Source of the DNA: CAVQFO01 sp963711725
GTDB lineage: Bacteria > Pseudomonadota > Gammaproteobacteria > Nitrococcales > Aquisalimonadaceae
Direction: 5' to 3'
DNA length: 64,000 bases
NCBI GenBank assembly: GCA_963711725.1
Contig: CAVQFO010000023.1
Span: forward strand, 186,001 to 250,000
In this document: positions 56,503 to 64,000 of the stretch, piece after piece
Layout: each line of letters opens with the position of its first letter
Position numbering within the stretch: position 1 is the first letter of the stretch
Program-made: the position numbers and the translations under genes
The notes under the pieces: model-generated
Database searches by the model: none
Seen by the model: only the letters and a program-made list of their open reading frames with translations
Told to the model about the DNA's origin: nothing

Positions 56503-57229
56503 CGGTGGAATCCTCCTGGGGTGCGCTGCCGGCGTAGCGGTTGTCGTCGCGAACCACCCGCGGCACCAGCACGCGCGGCTCGATGGACACCGGCTGATAA
56601 ACCACGCGGCCCTTCTCCTCGTCGTAGCGGACTTCCACGTTGCCGATCAGCGGGAAATCCTTTCGGAACGGGTGACCGACGAAACCGTAGTCGGTCAGGA
56701 TGCGGCGCAGATCCGGATGGCCATCGAACATGATGCCGTAGAGATCGAAGGCCTCGCGCTCGAACCAATTGGCCGAGGACCAGATATCGACCACGGAATC
56801 GATCACGGGGAAATTGTCGTCCTCGGCGAACGCCCGTACACGCAGGCGCCTGTTGTGCTCGACGGAAAGCAGATGGTAGACCGCCGCGAAGCGCCGCCCG
56901 GTATTGCTGGTAATCTCGTCAACGCCGTAGATACCCGTCAGACCAAGCCGCCCGGCGGCCTTCCCTTCCACACCACGACTGAAACCGGTACCGGTGGCCT
57001 GTTCAGTGATCCACTCGCCCTGACCGTAGGCGGCGTAGTCGACGCCGCAGACGTCCATCAACTGCTCGAACAGGAATTCCTCCCGATCTCGCAGCTCGGT
57101 CATCACCTCACGCAAATGGGCGGGAGCCACCTCTATGGTGGTCTCGCCGCGATCGAGCGTGCAGGCGGCCAGTCGATCGCCGAACGCCTCGCGAAGGCGC
57201 TCTCCTAGATTCTTTGCGGACTCTGCCAT
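56495..57229 (-). CDS. nuoC: NADH-quinone oxidoreductase subunit C
   Basis: The 30-kDa-type subunit, 244 residues. The conserved core is SANWFEREAFDLYGIMFDGHPDLRRILTDYGFVGHPFRKDFPLIGNVEVRYDEEKGRVVYQPV. The first 120 residues form the usual variable alpha/beta domain. Start ATG 57229 (MAESAKNLGERL), 16 bp after nuoB. Confidence 0.97.
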   Translation of the reverse strand: MAESAKNLGERLREAFGDRLAACTLDRGETTIEVAPAHLREVMTELRDREEFLFEQLMDVCGVDYAAYGQGEWITEQATGTGFSRGVEGKAAGRLGLTGIYGVDEITSNTGRRFAAVYHLLSVEHNRRLRVRAFAEDDNFPVIDSVVDIWSSANWFEREAFDLYGIMFDGHPDLRRILTDYGFVGHPFRKDFPLIGNVEVRYDEEKGRVVYQPVSIEPRVLVPRVVRDDNRYAGSAPQEDSTDA

Positions 57230-57245
57230 GGGGCGCGTTCTCCGC

Positions 57246-57722
57246 TCAGCGGGCTATGGTGTAAGTACGACGGATTTTGTTCTGCAGCTGCACGATGCCG
57301 TACAGCAAGGCCTCCGCGGTGGGCGGACACCCGGGCACGTACACGTCCACGGGAACGACCCGGTCGCAACCCCGTACCACCGCGTACGAATAGTGGTAGT
57401 AGCCGCCACCGTTGGCGCAGGACCCCATGGAAATCACCCATTTGGGATCGGTCATCTGGTCGTAGACCTTGCGCAGGGCGGGGGCCATCTTGTTGACCAA
57501 CGTGCCGGCGACGATCATGACGTCGGATTGGCGCGGACTGGGTCGGAACATGATGCCGAAGCGGTCCAGGTCGTAGCGGGCCGCGCCGGCGTGCATCATC
57601 TCCACCGCGCAGCAGGCCAGACCGAACGTCACGGGCCACATGGAGCCCGTTCGAGCCCAGTTGAAAACCTTATCCAGAGAAGTGGTAACGACACCCTTCT
57701 CGAGAACGCCTTCTATTCCCAT
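57246..57722 (-). CDS. nuoB: NADH-quinone oxidoreductase subunit B
   Basis: The 158-residue subunit with the last cluster, N2, that reduces quinone. Ligands are the paired cysteines in FGLACCAVEMM, plus Cys in GSCANGGGYY and VPGCPPTAEALLYG. ATG 57722 (MGIEGVLEKGVVT) is chosen; the start lies inside the nuoA end (10 bp overlap), and the in-frame extension upstream has no family sequence. Confidence 0.97.
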   Translation of the reverse strand: MGIEGVLEKGVVTTSLDKVFNWARTGSMWPVTFGLACCAVEMMHAGAARYDLDRFGIMFRPSPRQSDVMIVAGTLVNKMAPALRKVYDQMTDPKWVISMGSCANGGGYYHYSYAVVRGCDRVVPVDVYVPGCPPTAEALLYGIVQLQNKIRRTYTIAR

Positions 57723-58069
57723 TCCAGCGCTCCCCTCTTCCACTCGTAAAGGAAACCGATCAGCAGCAGGCCGAGGAATATGCCCATGGCCACGAAGCCG
57801 AAAATGCCGATGTGATGAAGGACGATTGCCCAGGGAAAGAGGAAGGCAATCTCCAAATCGAAAATGATGAAGAGTATCGCGACGAGGTAGTAGCGCACAT
57901 CGAACTTCATGCGCGAGTCCTCGAAGGCCTCGAACCCGCATTCAAAGGGCGAGAGCTTCTCTTCGTTGGGCCGGTGGGGGCCGATAACAAAGCCGGCGAT
58001 CAGGGGGCCCAGGCCAAAAAGCAGGCCAATGACGATGAAGACGAGAATCGGCAGGTAATTTTCGAGCAT
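57713..58069 (-). CDS. nuoA: NADH-quinone oxidoreductase subunit A
   Basis: The 118-residue first subunit of complex I with three helices. Conserved parts are LSPFECGFEAFEDSRMKFDVRYYLVAILFIIFDLEIAFLFPWAI. ATG 58069 (MLENYLPILVFIVIG) has AGGGG upstream; a frame continuing to 58153 adds non-family residues. It is the first gene of the nuo operon. Confidence 0.97.
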   Translation of the reverse strand: MLENYLPILVFIVIGLLFGLGPLIAGFVIGPHRPNEEKLSPFECGFEAFEDSRMKFDVRYYLVAILFIIFDLEIAFLFPWAIVLHHIGIFGFVAMGIFLGLLLIGFLYEWKRGALEWE

Positions 58070-58426
58070 GAACCCCTTGCCTCGCGCAGTGAAAGCCCGT
58101 TGCCGGGCAACGCAGACGCCCCGCAGGCCGCCGCGCGGCAGTTTAATTGCCAATACGGCGGGATGTCAACCCGACGAAAAGACAAAAAAACAGCTTAAAC
58201 AGACAGTTAGAGACGATGCAGCCAACCACCAACCGCATCGGACACGCCCCGAAATGAAACGCATCGAAGCAGGCACGGCCACGGTGAGCCCAGCGTGACG
58301 CCCGAAGGCCGGCTTGGCCCCGGACCGCAGGTCCGCGCCCACCAGCCAGGCCCGACTCCCGAACCGTGGAGCCGGGTTTCCATTCGCGTCGGAAACTACC
58401 GGAATTCCATTTTTAGACAGGATCTA
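58070..58426. other. Intergenic region upstream of nuoA
   Basis: About 355 bp between nuoA and tRNA-Leu. It holds the nuo promoter (listed separately) and, on the minus strand before it, a CGATGC/GCATCG stem (58223-58244) followed at some distance by seven T residues (58184-58190) that may end the tRNA transcript. No gene seen. Confidence 0.5.
58141..58169 (-). promoter_or_regulatory. Candidate sigma-70 promoter of the nuo operon
   Basis: Minus strand TTGACA (58169-58164), 17-bp spacer, TTAAAC (58146-58141); TAAACT with an 18-bp spacer is the alternative -10. It lies about 70 bp upstream of nuoA. Confidence 0.65.
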
Positions 58427-58512
58427 TGGTGCCGATGGCCGGACTCGAACCGGCACGGCTTTCGCCACCGCCCCCTCAAGACGGCGTGTCTACCAGTTCC
58501 ACCACATCGGCA
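58427..58512 (-). tRNA. tRNA-Leu (GAG)
   Basis: An 86-base class II tRNA with encoded CCA. The acceptor stem TGCCGAT/ATCGGCA pairs fully. The anticodon stem CCGTC/GGCGG encloses loop TTGAGGG with anticodon GAG. It has a long variable arm (TGGCGAAAGCCG) and T-loop TTCGAGT. It lies between secG and nuoA, as in many gammaproteobacteria. Confidence 0.93.
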
Positions 58513-58646
58513 TGCGTCAATGCGCTGTTCGTACCCGGTAGGTCGTGAACGGCGGTGATTCTACCAACCCTTCACGAGAGCGGCAAACGCTGTGACCCAG
58601 TCCACGGACGGGGCCACCCCGAAGGCCGCCAAAAACCTCGAAAGGC

Positions 58647-59030
58647 TTATTTTTGCTGCGCGGGCGGCTGTGGCGCCGCCGGCGCCGGAGCACCCGTTTC
58701 CTGCTGCCCCTGATCGGGGGTTTCAGGCGCGGCCGGAGCCGAGGACTCCTGGTTCGACTGGGTCGCAGGCGTCTGGTCCACCACGCTCGTGGGCTGGGTG
58801 TGCTTGCCGCCCAGAATCGCCAGGGAAAGGCTTGTGATGAAGAAACCAGCAGCCAGGACCGCCGTGATCTTCGTCAGAAAGGAGGACGAACCACGGGAAC
58901 CGAAAACGGTACCCGAAGCCCCGCTGCCAAAAGCGGCCCCGGCATCCGCGCCCTTGCCGTGCTGAATGAGCACCAAGCCGATCAAGGCCGCCGAAATCAA
59001 TACATGGACGATGAGTACCGCTTGTTGCAT
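58647..59030 (-). CDS. secG: Preprotein translocase subunit SecG
   Basis: SecG is the small auxiliary subunit of the SecYEG channel. The 127-residue product has two helices (AVLIVHVLISAALIGLVLIQ and ITAVLAAGFFITSLSLAIL) around the conserved GADAGAAFGSGASGTVFGSRGSSSFLTK. A Gln/Pro/Ala-rich tail of about 50 residues follows, common in SecG. Start ATG 59030, 21 bp after tpiA. Confidence 0.95.
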   Translation of the reverse strand: MQQAVLIVHVLISAALIGLVLIQHGKGADAGAAFGSGASGTVFGSRGSSSFLTKITAVLAAGFFITSLSLAILGGKHTQPTSVVDQTPATQSNQESSAPAAPETPDQGQQETGAPAPAAPQPPAQQK

Positions 59031-59051
59031 GAATCCCTCGTTATGTCTACG

Positions 59052-59798
59052 TCAACCGGCGTCCGCGGCCGCCCGGCAGATGGATATGAAATCGTCGGCC
59101 TTCAACGAGGCCCCGCCGATCAGCCCGCCGTCGATATCGGGCATGGCGAAAAGCTGCGCCGCGTTATCCGGCTTGACGCTGCCGCCGTAAAGGATCGGCG
59201 CCCGAGCCGCCTCGGCGCCCGCCCCCCGCAACAGCGTCCGAATGCACGCGTGCATCTCCTGAGCCTGCTCCGGACTGGCGGTACGCCCGGTGCCGATGGC
59301 CCAGACCGGCTCGTAAGCCACTACGGCGCCCTCAAAGCCCGCCGCCCCCACGTGAGACAACACGGCCTGAACCTGGTTCTCGACCACGGACTCGGTCCGC
59401 CCCGCCTCGCGCTGTGCCAGGCTTTCGCCCACGCAAAGCACCGGGATCAGGCCGTGGCGTCGGGCGGCGGCAAATCGCGCCGCAATCAGGCTATCCGATT
59501 CACCATACAGATGGCGGCGCTCGGAATGACCCACGATGGCATACCGGCAACCAACCTCCACGAGCATGTCGCCGCTGATCTCACCGGTATAGGCGCCGGC
59601 GTCCTGATCGCAGACATTCTGCGCGCCGAGCGCAACGCCGGTGCCGGCCAGGGCTTCGACAAAGGGCGACAGGTAAACCGCGGGGGGACAGACTGCCACG
59701 GTCACACCGTCGATTTCGCCGACGGACCGCATTTGCTCCGCAAAGGTCTTTACCTGGGCCAGAGATCCGTTGGCCTTCCAATTACCTGCGACTAACAT
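59052..59798 (-). CDS. tpiA: Triosephosphate isomerase
   Basis: This glycolytic enzyme interconverts dihydroxyacetone phosphate and glyceraldehyde 3-phosphate. The 248-residue barrel has Asn/Lys in AGNWKANGS, the electrophile His in VGHSERRH, the catalytic Glu in AYEPVWAIGTG and the phosphate loop GGSVKPDN. ATG 59798. It is followed by secG as in E. coli-type order, and the inverted-repeat element lies upstream of it. Confidence 0.97.
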   Translation of the reverse strand: MLVAGNWKANGSLAQVKTFAEQMRSVGEIDGVTVAVCPPAVYLSPFVEALAGTGVALGAQNVCDQDAGAYTGEISGDMLVEVGCRYAIVGHSERRHLYGESDSLIAARFAAARRHGLIPVLCVGESLAQREAGRTESVVENQVQAVLSHVGAAGFEGAVVAYEPVWAIGTGRTASPEQAQEMHACIRTLLRGAGAEAARAPILYGGSVKPDNAAQLFAMPDIDGGLIGGASLKADDFISICRAAADAG

Positions 59799-59880
59799 CG
59801 ATCGCGCTCCGGCCTCGTGCCTGAACCGGCCGCAAGCTTAACGTCGGGGGGGTGATAAATCAATTTCGGGGCGGGGTGAG

Positions 59881-59964
59881 TTAACCACAGAGGCACAAAG
59901 AGCACGGAGAAAGGCAACAGAAATCAGGAATCCTGCTCCACGCCCTCCTTGCCTCGGTGGTTAG
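59881..59964. repeat. Small inverted-repeat (MITE-like) element, copy 2
   Basis: The left end TTAACCACAGAGGCAC and the right end GCCTCGGTGGTTAG are inverse copies with one or two differences. The left arm (ACCACAGAGGCACAAAGAGCACGGAG) is alike the arm of the element at 14610-14741. It lies between glmM and tpiA. No coding capacity. Confidence 0.65.
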
Positions 59965-59988
59965 CGTGTTTCGTACGGGCCAGGATAA

Positions 59989-61326
59989 TCAGGCCAGCGC
60001 TTCGCCAACAGCGCCGGCGAGCTGCTCGGTGAGGCGGATCACCACCGCCGCGTCGCGGCCCTCCACCATCACGCGGATGACTGGTTCCGTGCCGGAAGGC
60101 CTCAGCAACACGCGGCCGTTGCCGCTGAGCTCCGACTCCACCTCCCGCACGGCCGCAACGATGGCGGGCACGCCGTCCGGGTCCGTCTTCTGCGCGACCG
60201 GGACATTCACCATGTGCTGGGGATATTTGGTCATCCCCTGCTTGAGCTCGTGAAGGCTCTTGCCGTGCTGAACCATAGATTCCAGCACCTGGAGAGCGGA
60301 GACAATGCCGTCACCGGTGGTGGTCTTGTCCAGGCAAACGATATGACCGGAAGATTCGCCACCAAGCATGCCCGAGTGGGCCTTGAGCAACTCCATGACG
60401 TAGCGGTCGCCAACCTTCGCCCGAAGAAACTCCACCTTCTCGGCCTGTAGGGCCTTTTCCAGCCCCAGGTTGCTCATGGCGGTGCCCACCACGGGGCCTT
60501 CCAGCAACCCCTGGGCCTTGCGGGCGCTGGCGATGATGAACAGCAGTTGATCACCGTCCACCACCTCGCCGGTGTGATCAACCATGATGACCCGGTCGCC
60601 GTCGCCGTCCAGCGCAACCCCCACGTCGGCACCCGCATCCAGCACCGCCTTGCGCAGGTTCTCGGGGGAGGTGGAACCGCAGTCCACGTTGATATTGACG
60701 CCGTCAGGCCGTGTCCCCACCGCAACCACGGTGGCGCCCAGCTCCTCGAACACCTGGGGAGCGACCTGATAGGTGGCGCCGTTGGCGCAGTCCACAACCA
60801 CTTTGAGTCCCTTGAGGTCCGCCCGGCGATCGATGGTGCCCTTACAGAATTCGATATAGCGGCCGGTTGCGTCCGCCAACCGGGTCACTTTGCCGAGTTC
60901 CCGGGAGGCAACGGTCTCCAGAGGCTGGTCCAGCGCCTCCTCGATGGCGGCCTCGGTGGCGTCATCGAGCTTGGTACCGGCTGCGGAGAAGAACTTGATT
61001 CCGTTGTCTTCGTGGGGATTGTGGGACGCGCTGATCACGATCCCCGCATTGGCGTTTAGCGCGCTGGTCAAATAGGCAATGGCCGGCGTGGGCATGGGCC
61101 CCAGCAGGCGGATATTCACGCCCGCGGCGGACAACCCGGCCTCCAGGGCGGACTCGAACATGTAGCCCGAGATCCGGGTGTCCTTGCCGATCAGCACCAG
61201 CCGCCGGTTGCCGTTGGCCAGCACCCGGCCGGCCGCCCATCCCAGTTTCAGGACGAAATCGGGGGTGATGGGGAATTGACCGACCCGCCCCCGAATACCG
61301 TCCGTTCCGAAATACCGCCGCGTCAT
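59989..61326 (-). CDS. glmM: Phosphoglucosamine mutase
   Basis: GlmM converts glucosamine 6-phosphate to the 1-phosphate for peptidoglycan precursors. The 445-residue product has RYFGTDGIRGRVG, the phosphoserine loop VISASHNPHEDNGIKFF, the metal loop DGDGDR, GGESSGHIV and the phosphate-binding RPSGTEPVIRVMVEG. ATG 61326 (MTRRYFGTDG) has GGAGG upstream; a frame reaching 61383 has no family sequence. It is 68 bp after folP. Confidence 0.97.
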   Translation of the reverse strand: MTRRYFGTDGIRGRVGQFPITPDFVLKLGWAAGRVLANGNRRLVLIGKDTRISGYMFESALEAGLSAAGVNIRLLGPMPTPAIAYLTSALNANAGIVISASHNPHEDNGIKFFSAAGTKLDDATEAAIEEALDQPLETVASRELGKVTRLADATGRYIEFCKGTIDRRADLKGLKVVVDCANGATYQVAPQVFEELGATVVAVGTRPDGVNINVDCGSTSPENLRKAVLDAGADVGVALDGDGDRVIMVDHTGEVVDGDQLLFIIASARKAQGLLEGPVVGTAMSNLGLEKALQAEKVEFLRAKVGDRYVMELLKAHSGMLGGESSGHIVCLDKTTTGDGIVSALQVLESMVQHGKSLHELKQGMTKYPQHMVNVPVAQKTDPDGVPAIVAAVREVESELSGNGRVLLRPSGTEPVIRVMVEGRDAAVVIRLTEQLAGAVGEALA

Positions 61327-61394
61327 TAGCCGTGTTCCTCCGAACCTTGTTTGCGGGTGCCGCCACGGCGGCGCCCGCTGCAACGATTAGTAAC

Positions 61395-62243
61395 TCAGTA
61401 ACTGCGCACCGTATGGGCGAATGCCACAGCATCAACGGTCTCGGCCACGTCGTGGACGCGAACGATACTCGCACCCTCCCAAACGGCGATCACCGCCGCC
61501 GCCAGGCTGGCCGGCAGGCGCTGATCCACGGGTTTACCCAGAATCTTTCCAATCATGGACTTGCGGGACAAACCCACCAGCACGGGTAGTCCCAAGCCGG
61601 TGATCTCCCGCAGCTCCCGCAAGAGCCGGCAGTTGTGATAGAGATTCTTGCCGAAACCGAAACCGGGATCGACCACTATCCTTTCGTCGGGAATCCCGGC
61701 GTTGCGACAGGCCTGGACGCGCTCGGCAAGAAAAGCCTTCACCTCGGCAACCACGTCATCGTAGCGGGGGTCCTGCTGCATGGTCCGGGGAGTCCCCTGC
61801 ATGTGCATCAGACACACCGGCAGTCCGGTGGCGGACACTGCCTCCAGGGCCCCTTCGGCCCGCAAACCAAGCACATCGTTGATCAATCCAGCGCCCGCGC
61901 GGGCGGCCTGGGTCATCACCTCTGCCTTGGTGGTATCCACCGAGACGGGAATCGGCAGAGAGGCCAAGGCCTCGATCACCGGCAGGACCCGGTCCAGCTC
62001 CTGCGACGCGGAGACTTCTTCGGCCCCGGGCCGGGTGGATTCCCCGCCCACATCGATAATGTCCGCGCCCTCTTCCACCATGCGGTGGGCACGATCGATA
62101 GCTTCGCCGGGAGAGATGAAATCACCCCCGTCCGAAAAGGAATCGGGGGTGACATTGAGGATGCCCATGACCGCGGGCCGGGACAGGTCCAGCGACTTGC
62201 CCCCACAGTCCAGAAAACGAGACCCGTGTTGCCCTGACAACAC
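61395..62243 (-). CDS. folP: Dihydropteroate synthase
   Basis: FolP joins p-aminobenzoate to the pterin in folate synthesis and is the target of sulfonamides. The 282-residue product has MGILNVTPDSFSDGGDF, IDVGGESTRPGAEEVS, INDVLGLRAEG, VDPGFGFGKNLYHN and VGLSRKSMIGKILG. The start is GTG 62243 with GGGAGG upstream. It sits between ftsH and glmM, the usual ftsH-folP-glmM order. Confidence 0.97.
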   Translation of the reverse strand: MLSGQHGSRFLDCGGKSLDLSRPAVMGILNVTPDSFSDGGDFISPGEAIDRAHRMVEEGADIIDVGGESTRPGAEEVSASQELDRVLPVIEALASLPIPVSVDTTKAEVMTQAARAGAGLINDVLGLRAEGALEAVSATGLPVCLMHMQGTPRTMQQDPRYDDVVAEVKAFLAERVQACRNAGIPDERIVVDPGFGFGKNLYHNCRLLRELREITGLGLPVLVGLSRKSMIGKILGKPVDQRLPASLAAAVIAVWEGASIVRVHDVAETVDAVAFAHTVRSY

Positions 62244-62265
62244 CTGCGAACCTCCCTTCGCCGCA

Positions 62266-62289
62266 CGGGCGGGCCATTTGGCCCGCCCG
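62266..62289 (-). terminator. Hairpin between ftsH and folP
   Basis: CGGGCGGGCC and GGCCCGCCCG form a perfect 10-bp stem with a four-base loop, just after the ftsH stop. There is no T-run, so it may weaken rather than end transcription, or protect the ftsH mRNA end. Confidence 0.45.
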
Positions 62290-62297
62290 CTCTTCCG

Positions 62298-64000
<1,703 letters not shown>

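Overview
The window is a 64-kb piece of a GC-rich gammaproteobacterial chromosome. The evidence is a housekeeping backbone in a conserved gammaproteobacterial order: ftsH-folP-glmM-tpiA-secG-tRNA-Leu-nuoABCDEFGHIJKLMN-DUF2818-tRNA-fMet-rimP-nusA-infB-rbfA-truB-rpsO-pnp, all on the minus strand. It also carries zipA, smc, cysZ, gluQ (glutamyl-queuosine tRNA synthetase) and a CbrAB-type two-component system. The 14-gene complex I operon with separate nuoC and nuoD and a DUF2818 gene after nuoN points to a Chromatiales/Ectothiorhodospiraceae/Xanthomonadales-like lineage rather than the Enterobacterales. I cannot fix the genus. No CRISPR array, prophage, insertion sequence or rRNA was seen.

Layout. 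1-9.3 kb: a DUF3014 protein, an OsmC-like protein, a large secreted repeat protein with a GlyGly-CTERM tail, a divergent CsrA-like protein, a cysteine-rich protein, an FMN-binding protein, an EAL-HDOD signalling protein and a fatty-acyl-CoA ligase. 9.7-18.5 kb: zipA-smc, queF, cysZ, a PilZ protein, an aminotransferase and gluQ. 18.5-25.9 kb: a carbon-response locus cbrX-cbrA-cbrB followed by acs (acetyl-CoA synthetase). 26-33.5 kb: accessory genes (methyltransferase, YheT-type hydrolase, PAS-GAF-PAS protein, histidine phosphatase, secreted PHB-depolymerase-like esterase, MgtC-like protein, cold-shock protein). 33.8-42.8 kb: the translation/RNA operon pnp to rimP with the initiator tRNA. 43-58.1 kb: the complex I operon. 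58.4-64 kb: tRNA-Leu, secG, tpiA, glmM, folP and ftsH (cut by the window end).

The most interesting region is the ~490-bp gap between cbrB and acs. It holds TGTTAC/GTAACA half-sites like those described for Pseudomonas CbrB, then a strong sigma-54 promoter match about 70-100 bp downstream, then a transcript region with an overlapping AAnAAnAA (Hfq/Crc-type) motif. In Pseudomonas this arrangement after cbrB produces the small RNA CrcZ. Here the same logic could drive a CrcZ-like RNA, a long acs leader, or both.

Three genes (DUF3014, the GlyGly-CTERM protein, cbrB) each appear to carry one extra base that breaks an otherwise clearly conserved reading frame. They are either assembly errors or recent mutations. 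Annotation coordinates for those genes are given for the repaired frames.
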